Positions 29,029 through 39,211 of a stretch of DNA of 64,000 bases are shown here, piece after piece. Position numbers and translations under genes: made by a program. Numbering within the stretch: position 1 is the first letter of the stretch; every line of letters begins with the position of its first letter. Source of the DNA: Pseudomonas poae (GTDB lineage Bacteria; Pseudomonadota; Gammaproteobacteria; Pseudomonadales; Pseudomonadaceae). Under the pieces are notes generated by a model that ran no database searches, was not told the origin of the DNA, and saw nothing but the letters and a program-made list of their open reading frames with translations. The DNA lies in NCBI RefSeq assembly GCF_001439785.1, contig NZ_JYLI01000005.1:186001-250000 (forward strand), written 5' to 3'.

Positions 29029-30124
29029 TTACAGGCCGGATTTCAGGCTGGCTTCCAGGTATTCGTCGATATCACCGTCGAGCACCTTGTCGCAGTCGCT
29101 GCGTTCGATATTGGTGCGCAGATCCTTGATCCGCGACGCGTCGAGCACATAGGAGCGGATCTGATGACCCCAGCCGATATCCGACTTGGTGTCTTCCAGC
29201 GCTTGGGAAGCGGCGTTGCGCTTCTGCATTTCCTGCTCGTACAACCTGGCCCGCAGCATTTTCATGGCGGTGTCCTTGTTGGCGTGCTGGGAACGCTCGT
29301 TCTGGCAGCTGACCACGGTGTTGGTCGGTACGTGGGTGATCCGTACGGCCGAGTCGGTGGTGTTTACGTGCTGACCACCGGCACCGGAGGAACGATAGGT
29401 ATCGATGCGCAGGTCGGCCGGGTTGATCTCGATTTCCACCTTGTCATCGATCTCCGGCGAGACGAACACCGCCGAGAACGAGGTATGACGGCGGTTGCCA
29501 GAGTCGAACGGGCTCTTGCGCACCAGACGGTGCACGCCGATCTCGGTGCGCAACCAGCCAAAGGCGTATTCACCCTTGATGTGCACGGTGGCGCCCTTGA
29601 TACCGGCAACTTCACCGGCGGACAGCTCCATGATGGTCGCGTCGAAACCGCGCTTGTCGGCCCAACGCAGGTACATGCGCAGCAGGATGTTGGCCCAGTC
29701 CTGGGCCTCGGTGCCACCGGAGCCGGCCTGGATGTCCAGGTAGGCGTTGTTCGGGTCCATTTCATGGCTGAACATGCGCCGAAATTCAAGCTTGGCGAGG
29801 TTTTCCTCAAGACGGGCCAGCTCGGCGACGACATCGCCCACTGCGCCTTCGTCGTCTTCCTCGACGGCCATGTCCAGCAGGTCACGGCAATCGCCCAGGC
29901 CGGTGTTCAGCTCGTCGAGAGTGTCGACGATCTGCGCCAGCGCCGAGCGCTCGCGGCCCAGCTCCTGGGCGTATTCAGGTTTGTTCCAGACACTCGGATC
30001 TTCAAGCTCGCGATTGACCTCGGTCAGACGCTCATGCTTTTGATCGTAGTCAAAGATACCCCCGAATAGTTTCGGAGCGCTCGGACAGGTCCTTGATGGT
30101 GTTAAGGATCGGGTTGATTTCCAT
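29029..30124 (-). CDS. prfB: Peptide chain release factor 2 (with programmed +1 frameshift)
   Basis: RF2 terminates translation at UGA and UAA. The gene is split between two frames. An ATG at 30124 opens a 24-codon frame ([19 protein letters not shown]...) that ends in an in-frame TGA at 30052-30050. A +1 shift at CTT-TGA-C joins it to the long frame beginning DYDQKHERL, giving 364 residues. The anticodon-mimic SPF motif ([11 protein letters not shown]) and the GGQ motif ([15 protein letters not shown]) are present. The shift lets RF2 set its own level: low RF2 stalls the UGA and favours frameshifting. Confidence 0.97.
30049..30064 (-). promoter_or_regulatory. RF2 autoregulatory frameshift site
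   Basis: The minus strand reads CGGGGGTATCTTTGAC: a Shine-Dalgarno-like GGGGG, then the slippery CTT followed by TGA C. It matches the classic E. coli site except that the first base is C rather than A. The TGA is codon 25 here. Confidence 0.95.
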
Positions 30125-30258
30125 GGCGGGCAGCACTCGTTGGCGAACTTTTGAAAGCCGGCGAGTATAACGGCAAACGGGGGTGAACGGCAGCCCGCTT
30201 GGCGAAAAGGCAGGGTTCCATTAAGCGGACGCAATGCTCAAAGCGACGAAGATCAAAT

Positions 30259-30394
30259 GTGGGAGCTGGCTTGCCTGCGAAGACGGTAGTTCAGCAAGCA
30301 TTGATATTGACTGACCCACCGCCTTCGCGGGCAAGCCCGCTCCCACAAGGGATCTGCGCTTAACTGACTGGCATTAGAGCAAGTTCCCTCCCAC
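30259..30394 (+). repeat. Composite three-arm REP element, copy 3
   Basis: It starts with gtgggagctggcttgcctgc and has a right arm gcgggcaagcccgctcccac ending at 30346. A tail (tctgcgcttaactgactggc) then ends in a third arm, ccctcccac, at 30394. The tail is the same as in the copies at 16272 and 38986. It fills most of the 294-base gap between wspR and prfB. Confidence 0.85.
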
Positions 30395-30418
30395 ACTTTG
30401 ATTTGCGGCGCACTCAGA

Positions 30419-31420
30419 TCATTCGATCCCCACCTGATTACGCCCATTATGCTTGGCCATGTACAACCCCTTGTCCGCCGCCATGATCAACTGCCGGCAA
30501 TCGGTGCCTTGCACCGGTGTGAGGGTGGACAGGCCGATGCTGATGGTCAGGCTCGAGCCTTCAGTGGGCGCGATGTGCGGAATTTTCAATGCGGCGACAG
30601 CCATGCGCAGCTTTTCAGCCACCAGCCGTGCGCCGCCCGGCGAAGTGTTCGGCAGCACCAGGGCGAACTCTTCACCGCCGTAGCGCGCCGGCAGGTCCGA
30701 AGGACGGCTGCTGGCATCGCGGATGGTGGCGGCGACCTTGCGCAGGGCCTCGTCACCCTCGACATGGCCGAAGCTGTCGTTGTAGGTCTTGAAGAAGTCC
30801 ACGTCGATCATCAGTAACGACAGTTGGGTCTGATCGCGCATGGCGCGGCGCCACTCCAGCTCCAGGTATTCGTCGAAATGCCGGCGATTGGACAACCCGG
30901 TGAGGCCGTCGGAGTTCATCAGGCGTTGCAGCACCAGGTTGGTGTCCAGCAGCTGTTGCTGACTGACGCGCAACGCGCGATAGGCAGCATCGCGCTGCAA
31001 CAGGGTCATGTAGGAACGTGAGTGATAGCGAATACGCGCGACCAGCTCAATGTTATCCGGCAGCTTGACCAGGTAATCGTTGGCCCCTGCGGCAAACGCG
31101 GCGCTCTTGATCAACGGGTCTTCCTTGGTGGAAAGCACGATGATCGGGATGTTCGCCGTGGCCGGGTGGTTGCGGTATTCGCGCACCAGGGTCAAACCGT
31201 CCAGGCCCGGCATCACCAGGTCCTGCAAAATCACCGTCGGCTTGATGCGGATCGCCTGGGCAATCGCCTCGTGCGGGTCGGCGCAGAAATGGAAGTCGAT
31301 GTTCTCTTCATGGGCCAGACCGCGGCGCACGGCTTCGCCAATCATGGCCTGGTCGTCGACCAGCAACACCATGGCGGCGTTTTCATCGGTCTTGATGTCG
31401 TCGATCTGTAATTCATTCAT
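30419..31420 (-). CDS. wspR: Diguanylate cyclase response regulator WspR
   Basis: WspR makes c-di-GMP when phosphorylated by WspE. Its 333 residues hold a receiver domain with phospho-acceptor Asp67 ([10 protein letters not shown]), a coiled linker and a GGDEF domain with active site GGEEF. The inhibitory I-site RxxD (RPSD) lies five residues before it. It is the last gene of the wsp operon, 51 bases after wspF. In P. fluorescens this output raises cellulose and wrinkly-spreader formation. Confidence 0.97.
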   Translation of the reverse strand: MNELQIDDIKTDENAAMVLLVDDQAMIGEAVRRGLAHEENIDFHFCADPHEAIAQAIRIKPTVILQDLVMPGLDGLTLVREYRNHPATANIPIIVLSTKEDPLIKSAAFAAGANDYLVKLPDNIELVARIRYHSRSYMTLLQRDAAYRALRVSQQQLLDTNLVLQRLMNSDGLTGLSNRRHFDEYLELEWRRAMRDQTQLSLLMIDVDFFKTYNDSFGHVEGDEALRKVAATIRDASSRPSDLPARYGGEEFALVLPNTSPGGARLVAEKLRMAVAALKIPHIAPTEGSSLTISIGLSTLTPVQGTDCRQLIMAADKGLYMAKHNGRNQVGIE

Positions 31421-31471
31421 ATGCAGTTACCTGAATTACCACCTGCAGGCCGGTGTTGACTGGGGCATTGA

Positions 31472-32482
31472 TCATTTTGCGAAGACCTCCAGCAACCGGG
31501 GCGCAATCCTGTCCAGTGGGCGAATTTCAACAGCGGCTTCAATCGCCGCCGCCGCTTTGGGCATGCCGTACACCGCCGAACTCTGCTGGTCCTGGGCGAT
31601 GGTCAAATAGCCTTGTTCACGCATTGATTTAAGTCCCTGTGCGCCGTCGCGCCCCATGCCGGTCAGCAATACGCCGACGGCATCGCCACTCCAGTGGCTG
31701 GCCACGCTTTCAAAAAATACATCGATGGATGGCCGGTAAATCTCGTTCACCGGCTCTGCCGTATAGGCCAGTGTGCCGTTCTTCAACAGACGAATGTGGT
31801 GGTTGGTGCCAGCCAGCAGCACCACGCCGCTTTGTGGCGGCTCGCCCTCCCGGGCCAGGCGCACCGGCAGGCCGGAGGAGCTGCTTAGCCATTCGGCCAT
31901 GCCGGCGGCGAATACCTGATCCACATGCTGCACCAGCACGATGGCGGCGGGAAAGTCCTGCGGCAATCCCTTGAGCAGGCTTTCCAGGGCAGCCGGGCCG
32001 CCGGCCGAGGAGCCGATGGCCACCAGGCTGTGGGGTTTGCCGATGGTGCGCTGGGGCACGGTTTCGGCGCGCACGCGGCTGCCCCGCTGACCGATCAGCC
32101 AGCCGATATTGAGGATCTTGCGCAGCAACGGCGCGGCTGCATCCCTGGGGTTGCCCACGCCCAGCGCAGGGGTGTCCACCACGTCCAGGGCGCCATGGCC
32201 CATCGCTTCGAACACGCGGCTCATGTTGGCCTGGCGGTCGACGGTCACCAGCAGAATCGCGCAGGGGTTGTCGGCCATGATCAGCCGGGTGGCTTCCACA
32301 CCGTCCATCACCGGCATGATCAGGTCCATCAGGATCAGGTCCGGGGTCAGTTCGGCGCAGCGTTGCACCGCCTGCAGCCCATTGCCGGCCACCCACACCA
32401 CCTGGTGCGCCGGCTCGAAACTCAGGGCGCGGCGCAGGGCTTCGACGGCGAGCGGCATGTCGTTGACGATGGCAATCTTCAT
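31472..32482 (-). CDS. wspF: Chemoreceptor methylesterase WspF (CheB-like)
   Basis: WspF removes methyl groups from WspA and so dampens Wsp signalling. Its 336 residues hold a receiver domain with Asp53 (LILMDLIMPVMDG) and a CheB methylesterase domain. The catalytic residues are seen in GSSAGGPAALE (Ser), QHVD (His) and LLTGMGRDGAQG (Asp). The start overlaps the wspE stop by four bases. Loss of function of this gene is a classic route to constitutive c-di-GMP. No lesion is visible here. Confidence 0.97.
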   Translation of the reverse strand: MKIAIVNDMPLAVEALRRALSFEPAHQVVWVAGNGLQAVQRCAELTPDLILMDLIMPVMDGVEATRLIMADNPCAILLVTVDRQANMSRVFEAMGHGALDVVDTPALGVGNPRDAAAPLLRKILNIGWLIGQRGSRVRAETVPQRTIGKPHSLVAIGSSAGGPAALESLLKGLPQDFPAAIVLVQHVDQVFAAGMAEWLSSSSGLPVRLAREGEPPQSGVVLLAGTNHHIRLLKNGTLAYTAEPVNEIYRPSIDVFFESVASHWSGDAVGVLLTGMGRDGAQGLKSMREQGYLTIAQDQQSSAVYGMPKAAAAIEAAVEIRPLDRIAPRLLEVFAK

Positions 32483-34758
32483 GCCCGGGCGCCCCCGATC
32501 AGTTCGACCACGGCGTCAAGCAGGGCGTCATCATGGAAACTGGCCTTGGCCAAGTAATAGTCGGCGCCGGCGTCGAGTCCTCGACGTCGGTCTTCTTCGC
32601 GGTCTTTGTAGGACACCACCATCACCGGCAACGATTGCAGGCGCGTGTCTCGGCGCAGGAGTGTGACCAATTCGATACCGTCCATACGAGGCATATCAAT
32701 GTCTGTGATCAGCAGGTCGAAGTCTTCGGAGCGCAAGGCGTTCCATCCGTCCATGCCGTCGACCGCCACGGCCACTTCATAGCCACGATTCAGCAGCAGT
32801 TTGCGTTGCAGCTCACGCACGGTAAGCGAGTCATCGACCACCAGCACGCGCTTGCGCGGCGCCTCGGTGGCCTGTTGGCTGCGCCGGGCGATGCGTTCCA
32901 GGCGACCGGTGTTGAGCAGTTTGTCCACCGAGCGCAGCATGTCTTCCACATCGACAATCAGCACCACCGAGCCATCGTCGAGCAAGGCGCCGGCGGAAAT
33001 ATCCTGGACCTTGCCGAGGCGATCATCCAGCGGCAGTACCACCAGCGTGCGTTCACCAATAAAGCGCTCCACGGCAATCCCGTACACCGCGTCGCGCTCG
33101 CGGATCACCACGACTTTAAGCGTTTCGTCGTTATTCTGCCCCGGCGGGCGCTGCAGCAACTGGCTGGCGGCGACCAGGCCGACATGCCGGCCCTCGTGCC
33201 AGAAGTGCTGGCGACCTTCCAGTTGCACAATATCGTCGGGGGCCAGGTCGCGCATGCGTTCGATGTGGGCCAGCGGAAACGCGTAGGCCTCTTCGCCGAC
33301 TTCAACCACCAGGCTACGTACCACTGACAGGGTCAACGGCACTTCCAGGTGGAAGCGACTGCCCTGCCCCGCGGTCTGCTCCAGCACCACCGCGCCGCGC
33401 AGTTGCCGCACCATATGCTGCACCGCATCCAGGCCGACCCCGCGCCCGGACACTTCGGTGACCTTGTCGCGCAGGCTGAAGCCCGGCAGGAACAGGAACG
33501 TCAGCAGCTCTTCCTCACTCAGGCGCAACGCGGTTTCCAGCGGCGACAGGTGGCGATCGACGATGCTGCCACGCAGGCGCTCCAGGTCGACGCCATTGCC
33601 ATCGTCGCTCAGCTCCAGCACCAGCAAACCGGCCTGATGAGACGCGCGCAGGCGGATCAGGCCCTCGGCGGGCTTGCCGGCGAGCACGCGCTGCTCGGGC
33701 ATTTCAATGCCATGGTCGACGGCATTGCGCAGTAAATGGGTGAGCGGCGCTTCGAGCTTTTCCAGCACGTCGCGGTCGACCTGGGTCTTTTCGCCCTCGA
33801 TCTCCAGACGCACCCGCTTGCCCAGGGTTCGGCCAAGATCGCGGACCATGCGCGCCTGCCCCGTCAACACATCGGCAAAGGGGCGCATGCGGCAGGCCAG
33901 CGCGGTGTCATAAAGCACCTGGGCGCGCTGCCCGGCCTGCCAGCCGAACTCGTCCAGCTCGGCGGTTTTTTCCGCCAGCAGGGCCTGAGCTTCGCTCAGC
34001 AGGCGACGGGTATCGGCCAGGGCTTCCTGGGCTTCGAGGTTCAGACTCAGGGTCTTGAGCTGGCCGTCCAGGGAGTCGAGCGCCCGCACGCCCTGGCTTT
34101 GGATGCGCTTCAGACGCTGCAGGCTGGCCAGGTACGGCTTGAGCCGCTGGGTTTCCACCAGGGATTTGCTGGACAGGTCCAGCAGGCTGTTCAAGCGCTC
34201 GGCGGTGACCCGCAGCACGCGTTCGCCGCCTTCGGTCATCCGCTTGCCCTGGCGCGCGGGCTCGCTGACAGCGGGCGGTGCAGGCTCAGGCTCGGGCGGC
34301 AAGGTTTCCACCACGGGCGTCGGAGGCGGAGCTGGCTCGGATGGCGCTGCGATTTTCGCAGTGGGTTGCGACGGATCCAGCAACCGCTCCATCAACGCCA
34401 CATAGGCTGCGATATCGGCAGGCGAAACGTCGTTGCCCGGCGTGGCGATGCGCATCAGCAGGTCGGTGCCCTGCAGCAGCGCGTCAATATGTTCGGGTTG
34501 CAGGTACAGGCGCGCTTCCTGGGCACTGACCAGGCAGTCTTCCATCACGTGGGCCACGCTGACCCCGGCGTCCACCCCGACGATGCGCGCGGCGCCCTTG
34601 AGCGAGTGCGCGGCGCGCATGCAGGCTTCGAGCTGGTCGGCCTGGGTGGGGTTGCGTTCCAGGGCCAGCAGGCCTGCGCTGAGCACCTGGGTCTGCGCAT
34701 CGGCTTCCAGGCTGAACAGTTCCAGCAGCGAGGCGTCGCGCATCTGGTCGGGGGTCAT
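32479..34758 (-). CDS. wspE: Hybrid histidine kinase WspE (CheA-REC)
   Basis: This is a CheA-type kinase of 759 residues. Domains in order are HPt with phospho-His51 (AAHSLKGAARIVG), a Pro-rich linker (about 165-205), dimerisation helices, an ATPase domain (HLLRNAVDHGIEMPEQR, then GRGVGLDAVQ), a CheW-like domain and a C-terminal receiver with Asp686 (LLITDIDMPRMDG). It phosphorylates WspR and WspF. The ATG at 34758 overlaps the wspD stop (ATGA), which fixes the start; the longer frame is not used. Confidence 0.97.
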   Translation of the reverse strand: MTPDQMRDASLLELFSLEADAQTQVLSAGLLALERNPTQADQLEACMRAAHSLKGAARIVGVDAGVSVAHVMEDCLVSAQEARLYLQPEHIDALLQGTDLLMRIATPGNDVSPADIAAYVALMERLLDPSQPTAKIAAPSEPAPPPTPVVETLPPEPEPAPPAVSEPARQGKRMTEGGERVLRVTAERLNSLLDLSSKSLVETQRLKPYLASLQRLKRIQSQGVRALDSLDGQLKTLSLNLEAQEALADTRRLLSEAQALLAEKTAELDEFGWQAGQRAQVLYDTALACRMRPFADVLTGQARMVRDLGRTLGKRVRLEIEGEKTQVDRDVLEKLEAPLTHLLRNAVDHGIEMPEQRVLAGKPAEGLIRLRASHQAGLLVLELSDDGNGVDLERLRGSIVDRHLSPLETALRLSEEELLTFLFLPGFSLRDKVTEVSGRGVGLDAVQHMVRQLRGAVVLEQTAGQGSRFHLEVPLTLSVVRSLVVEVGEEAYAFPLAHIERMRDLAPDDIVQLEGRQHFWHEGRHVGLVAASQLLQRPPGQNNDETLKVVVIRERDAVYGIAVERFIGERTLVVLPLDDRLGKVQDISAGALLDDGSVVLIVDVEDMLRSVDKLLNTGRLERIARRSQQATEAPRKRVLVVDDSLTVRELQRKLLLNRGYEVAVAVDGMDGWNALRSEDFDLLITDIDMPRMDGIELVTLLRRDTRLQSLPVMVVSYKDREEDRRRGLDAGADYYLAKASFHDDALLDAVVELIGGARA

Positions 34759-35456
34759 GTGAGGCTCCGGGTCACGGCGGACAACAATTGTGCCTCGTCC
34801 AGCCAGCGCAGGCTGCGGCCCTTCCACTGCAGAACACCCTGGGTGAAGCGTCCGCTGGCCTGGGTGCCGGAAGCCGATGCCGCTTTCAACGTGCGCTCAT
34901 CGACCGCATGAATACCGTCGACCTCATCCACCGGCACCACCACCGGGCCATCCTGCGCGGCGATGATCAGCATGCGCGGCATGATCCGCCCGCCTGTCGC
35001 CCCGGCGCTGGTGGCATCCAGGCCGAGCAGTTCGACCAACGACAGGCACGCCACCAGCGCGCCACGCACATTGGCCACGCCGAGCAACGCACGGGAGCGC
35101 TGGTGCGGCAGGGAATGGATCGGCTGCAGCGGTGCGACCTCCACCAGACAGCGGGTGGCAATGCCCAGCCATTCCTCGCCGAGACGGAACATCAGCAGGG
35201 AACGGGTGACGACATCTTCATCGACCTCGGCCGCAGCCACCGGCCGGCGGTCCTCCTGTTGCAGGGCGTAACGGTCCAGCAACCGCGTGGCGGCGGCCGA
35301 ATACACCGAGCAATTGCGGCAGTGAATGTGCTCCGCCAGCAGCGGGCAGGACTTGTCGCCATGGACGCCGATGCGGTTCCAGCAATCGTCGATGGCCTGG
35401 GTATCGGCCAGGGTCAGGTCCAGGCCGGCGGTGTCGAGCGCCTTGGTGCTACTCAT
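34755..35456 (-). CDS. wspD: CheW-like coupling protein WspD
   Basis: This is a 233-residue scaffold with a CheW domain in the C-terminal two thirds (FRLGEEWLGIATRCLVEVAP...LLGVANVRGALVACLSL). A Cys/His-containing N-terminal extension (CPLLAEHIHCRNCSVY) could bind metal. It is one of two CheW-type adaptors linking receptor WspA to kinase WspE. Four-base overlaps occur with both neighbours (wspC and wspE). Confidence 0.95.
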   Translation of the reverse strand: MSSTKALDTAGLDLTLADTQAIDDCWNRIGVHGDKSCPLLAEHIHCRNCSVYSAAATRLLDRYALQQEDRRPVAAAEVDEDVVTRSLLMFRLGEEWLGIATRCLVEVAPLQPIHSLPHQRSRALLGVANVRGALVACLSLVELLGLDATSAGATGGRIMPRMLIIAAQDGPVVVPVDEVDGIHAVDERTLKAASASGTQASGRFTQGVLQWKGRSLRWLDEAQLLSAVTRSLT

Positions 35457-36724
35457 CGTTTGGACTCACTGTCAGCTCGCTCGCTGCGCGCGGCACGTGC
35501 CTGCAGGCGACGCGCGCCCGCACTGTCGCCCTGAGACTCGAGCAACGCGGCCAGGTGCATCAGGGCCAGCGGGTGCTGGGGTTCCAGGTACAAGGCTTTG
35601 CGGTAATAACCCTGGGCTTCCAGGGCGCTGCCGGCCACATCGCTGAGCAGCCCCAGCCAGTAGAACACCTGGGCGGCCGGCGGGTGGTTGCTCAAATAGC
35701 GTTCGCAGGCGGCGCGGGCTTCGGCGCTCTTGCCGGCGTTGGCCAGGGTGGCGATCTGGCTGAGCAAGTCGACCGTGTCGGAGGGCGGCGCCTTGATTGG
35801 CACCACCTGAGCGCTGGCCGTGCTGAACGGTCGCGGCTTGACCGGCAGCGGCAGCGGCATCGGTGCCGCGCTGCGCGCAAGCACGGGATTGGGCATGGGT
35901 GCAAACACCGGCGCCGGCTTGACCGGTTCCGCGTGGCGGCTGAAGGCAAACGACTGCGGCACGCCAATCGAACGCATGCCGTGGCGCCCCAACAGGCTGC
36001 CCTCGGCCGGGCCGATGAACAGCACCCCGTCCAGGTGGGTCAAGCCCTTGAGCACATCGAACACTTGCTGTTGCGTCGGCTGGTCGAAGTAGATCAGCAG
36101 GTTGCGGCAGAACACGAAATCATAGGCTGACTCATTGGCGAGCAGGGCCGGGTCGAGCAGGTTGCCGACTTGCAGGCGCACCTGTTCGCGCACGCGGTCT
36201 GCTATGTGGTAACCATCGGCCTGTTCGCTGAAGTGGCGGTCGCGAAAGTCGATGTCACCGCCGCGAAACGAATTCTTGCCGTACACGCCGCGCCGGGCGC
36301 GTTCCACCGACAGCGGGCTGACATCCATGCCCTGCACCTTGAACTGATGCGGCGCAAGGCCTGCATCGAGTAAAGCCATGGCGATCGAATAGGGCTCCTC
36401 GCCGGTGGAGCATGGCAGGCTCAGAATGCGCAAGGCGCGCAACTGATTGAGCTCGTCCAGACGCGCCTTGGCCAACCGCGCAAGGGTAGCGAAGGATTCG
36501 GGATAGCGAAAGAACCAGGTCTCGGGGACGATCACCGCTTCGATCAACGCCTGCTGTTCGTCGTGGGAACGTTGCAGGTGCTGCCAGTAATCATCCGCCG
36601 TCTGCGCCTGCACCGCCTGGCTGCGCTGGCGCACGGCACGCTCGATAATGGCTTCGCCCACCGAGGCAACGTCCAGGCCGATGCGTTCTTTCAAATAGGC
36701 AAAAAAGCGCGGGTCGTTGCTCAT
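35453..36724 (-). CDS. wspC: Chemoreceptor methyltransferase WspC (CheR with TPR tail)
   Basis: WspC methylates glutamates of WspA using SAM, opposing WspF. Its 423 residues have a CheR catalytic domain (N-terminal helices, then LSLPCSTGEEPYSIAM and the DFVFCRNLLIYF motif). A Pro/Ala linker (about 275-325) and a C-terminal TPR-like region with LGLLSDVAGSALEAQGYYRK follow. The operon overlaps on each side are four bases. Confidence 0.96.
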   Translation of the reverse strand: MSNDPRFFAYLKERIGLDVASVGEAIIERAVRQRSQAVQAQTADDYWQHLQRSHDEQQALIEAVIVPETWFFRYPESFATLARLAKARLDELNQLRALRILSLPCSTGEEPYSIAMALLDAGLAPHQFKVQGMDVSPLSVERARRGVYGKNSFRGGDIDFRDRHFSEQADGYHIADRVREQVRLQVGNLLDPALLANESAYDFVFCRNLLIYFDQPTQQQVFDVLKGLTHLDGVLFIGPAEGSLLGRHGMRSIGVPQSFAFSRHAEPVKPAPVFAPMPNPVLARSAAPMPLPLPVKPRPFSTASAQVVPIKAPPSDTVDLLSQIATLANAGKSAEARAACERYLSNHPPAAQVFYWLGLLSDVAGSALEAQGYYRKALYLEPQHPLALMHLAALLESQGDSAGARRLQARAARSERADSESKR

Positions 36725-37233
36725 GGGCTCAACTCGGCAGAGAACAGCAAGGCACGCACGTCTTCGGTCAGCAGGTCATTCACGCCAATCCATTGCGTCA
36801 AGCCCGCCGCATCTTCGCGTACCGGCCCCAGGTAGGGCGCCTGGCGGTTGTCCAGGCCATAGGGCTGAAATTCGGCGGGGTCGCAGCGCAGCGTGTCGGT
36901 GGCCTGTTCGAGAATCAACCCCAGCCGGCGCGGTTCGGCCCATGGTTGCGGCTGGTAATTGACCAGCACCAGCCGCGTGCTGGTGCGGGCCTGGGCGGCG
37001 GTGCCGAAGGTCAGCGCACTCAGGTCGATGACCGGCACCAGCGCGCCGCGATGGGCGAAAATGCCGGGCACCCAGACCGGCGCGTGGGCGATGGGCTTGA
37101 GTGGCAGGCGCGGCAATACCTCGGCCACTTCGGTGGCCTTGAGGGCAAAGCGTTCACTGCCGATGTGGAACAGCAGGAACAACGCCTTTTTCGCTGCCGT
37201 AACGGCGCCGCGTTTAGCCGCGAGGTCGCTCAT
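36721..37233 (-). CDS. wspB: CheW-like coupling protein WspB
   Basis: This is a 170-residue single CheW domain (LLFHIGSERFALKATEVAEVLP, then GIFAHRGALVPVIDLSALT). Its start codon shares one base with the wspA stop (TGATG) and its end overlaps wspC by four bases. It is the second adaptor of the receptor-kinase complex. Confidence 0.95.
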   Translation of the reverse strand: MSDLAAKRGAVTAAKKALFLLFHIGSERFALKATEVAEVLPRLPLKPIAHAPVWVPGIFAHRGALVPVIDLSALTFGTAAQARTSTRLVLVNYQPQPWAEPRRLGLILEQATDTLRCDPAEFQPYGLDNRQAPYLGPVREDAAGLTQWIGVNDLLTEDVRALLFSAELSP

Positions 37234-38855
37234 CAGACTTTGAAACGCGACACGCCGCTGCGCAGACCCACCGCAACCTGGCTCAATTCATCAATGGCAA
37301 AGCTGGCCTGACGCAAGGACTCCACGGTCTGGCTGCTGGCGTCGCCGAGCTGCACCAGCGCGTGGTTGATCTGCTCGGCGCCGGTGGCCTGGGCCTGCAT
37401 GCCCTCGTTGACCATCAACACCCGCGGCGCCAGCGCCTGTACCTGATGGATAATCTGGGAAAGTTGCTCGCCTACCTGCTGCACTTCGAACATGCCGCGG
37501 CGCACTTCCTCGGAGAACTTGTCCATGCCCATCACCCCCGCCGACACCGCCGACTGGATCTCGCGCACCATCTGCTCGATGTCATAGGTGGCCACGGCGG
37601 TCTGGTCGGCCAGGCGTCGTACTTCGGTGGCTACGACGGCAAAGCCGCGCCCGTATTCGCCCGCCTTCTCGGCCTCGATGGCTGCATTGAGCGACAGCAG
37701 GTTGGTCTGGTCGGCGACCTTGACGATGGTCACCACCACCTGGTTGATGTTGCCAGCCTTCTCATTGAGGATCGCCAGCTTGGCGTTCACCAGGTCAGCG
37801 GCGCCCATCACCGAGTGCATGGTTTCTTCCATGCGCGCCAGGCCCTGCTGGCCGGAGCCGGCAGCCACCGAGGCCTGATCGGCGGCGGTGGAGACTTCGG
37901 TCATGGTGCGTACCAGGTCCTTGGACGTGGCGGCGATTTCCCGCGACGTGGCGCCAATTTCGGTGGTGGTGGCAGCGGTTTCGGTTGCGGTGGCCTGCTG
38001 CTGCTTGGAGGTGGCGGCAATCTCGGTCACCGAGGTGGTCACCTGCACCGAGGAGCGCTGGGCCTGGGACACCAGGGCGGTCAGCTCGGTCATCATGTCG
38101 TTGAAGCCGGTTTCCACCGCGTTGAATTCGTCCTTGCGTTCCAGGTTCAAGCGCATGCTCAGGTCACCGGTGCGCATGGTTTCGAGGATCTCGACGATGC
38201 GCTTCATCGGCGCCATGATTGCGCGCATCAGCAGCAGGCCACACAACCCAGCCGCCAGGACGGCGATGATCAGCGACACCACCATGCTGATCTTGGCTGA
38301 CATCACGGACTCATCAATGGCGGCCGTGGCGCGGTCGGCCACGTTCTTGTTTTCAGTGATGATGTCGTTGAGCTTCATGCGCCCTTCGGTCCAGATGGGC
38401 GTCAATTGCTCTTCGAGCAACACGCTGGCAGCGGGCAGGTCGTTGGCTTCAACGCGTTCCAGCACCTGGTCCAGCACTTTGTTGTAATTGATGTGCGCGG
38501 CCTTGAAGTTGTCGAACTCCATGCGGTCAGCCTGTTCATGCACGGTTTTTTCATAGTTGGCCATCTGCTGCTCGATACGCGCTTCGAAGGACTTGTAGTC
38601 GTTCTTGTCGGTATTGGTGAGGGTCTTTTCCTCGCGCAGGCCGATGATGTCAATCGTCAGCAAATAGCTGTCGACCCACGCGCTGCGGATCATCGAGCTT
38701 AAGTAGACCCCGGGCACCGCATCATCCCTGACGGCTTCCTGGCTGGCTTCGATCTTCAGCAACCGTGAGTAGGACACCACGACCATCAACAACATGATGG
38801 CGATAATGACCGCAAAGCTCGCCAAAATCCGTTGGCGCAAGGTCCAGTTCTTCAC
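37233..38855 (-). CDS. wspA: Surface-sensing methyl-accepting receptor WspA
   Basis: This 540-residue chemoreceptor is first in the operon. TM1 is at about 12-32 and a four-helix periplasmic sensor spans about 33-188. TM2 is [20 protein letters not shown], followed by HAMP and a long cytoplasmic signalling coiled coil. Its tip contains [20 protein letters not shown]. It reports surface contact or envelope stress to WspE. Seven genes with overlapping stops and starts follow on the same strand, ending in wspR. Confidence 0.97.
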   Translation of the reverse strand: MKNWTLRQRILASFAVIIAIMLLMVVVSYSRLLKIEASQEAVRDDAVPGVYLSSMIRSAWVDSYLLTIDIIGLREEKTLTNTDKNDYKSFEARIEQQMANYEKTVHEQADRMEFDNFKAAHINYNKVLDQVLERVEANDLPAASVLLEEQLTPIWTEGRMKLNDIITENKNVADRATAAIDESVMSAKISMVVSLIIAVLAAGLCGLLLMRAIMAPMKRIVEILETMRTGDLSMRLNLERKDEFNAVETGFNDMMTELTALVSQAQRSSVQVTTSVTEIAATSKQQQATATETAATTTEIGATSREIAATSKDLVRTMTEVSTAADQASVAAGSGQQGLARMEETMHSVMGAADLVNAKLAILNEKAGNINQVVVTIVKVADQTNLLSLNAAIEAEKAGEYGRGFAVVATEVRRLADQTAVATYDIEQMVREIQSAVSAGVMGMDKFSEEVRRGMFEVQQVGEQLSQIIHQVQALAPRVLMVNEGMQAQATGAEQINHALVQLGDASSQTVESLRQASFAIDELSQVAVGLRSGVSRFKV

Positions 38856-38985
38856 AGTAATTCCTCGAAGGGCCGTTCAAATGGAGGGGAGTATAGCTGA
38901 GCGGAATGTGCGAGGGGGGTTGCTTGCGATGCCGGTGTGTTTGTATCAAAGGTACTGACTGACTGGCTCAGGCAACCTCATTGCT

Positions 38986-39167
38986 GTGGCGAACGGGCTT
39001 GACCTAACGCCGTTCAGTCAAGCGCAGACTCCCTGTGGCGAGCAGGCTTGTCCTGCGTTGGGCTGCGCAGCAGCCCCAAAACCAGCCTCCGCGTAGTATC
39101 AGGTATACCGAGGGTTTCTTGATTGGGGGCGCTTCGCACCCCAACGCGGGGCAAGCCCGCTCGCCAC
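38986..39167 (-). repeat. Composite three-arm REP element, copy 2 (inverted)
   Basis: Read on the minus strand it begins gtggcgagcgggcttgcccc at 39167 and has its mirrored arm at 39035. It ends in the tail tctgcgcttgactgaacggc and a third arm at 38986. It is 182 bases, the same length as the copy at 16272. It occupies the 355-base gap between wspA and the DUF533 gene; nothing else is seen there. Confidence 0.85.
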
Positions 39168-39211
39168 AAGAAACGGGGCCTCCCATATCTTGATTTGCGT
39201 ACCGCCTGTAT

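Noticed and set aside
27332..29152. A 606-codon open frame on the plus strand
   Set aside because: It is antisense to lysS and prfB and is explained by codon bias.
30050..30234. An open upstream extension of prfB in the long frame
   Set aside because: The real N-terminus is in another frame from the ATG at 30124 and is joined by the programmed shift. The in-frame extension has no RF2 similarity.
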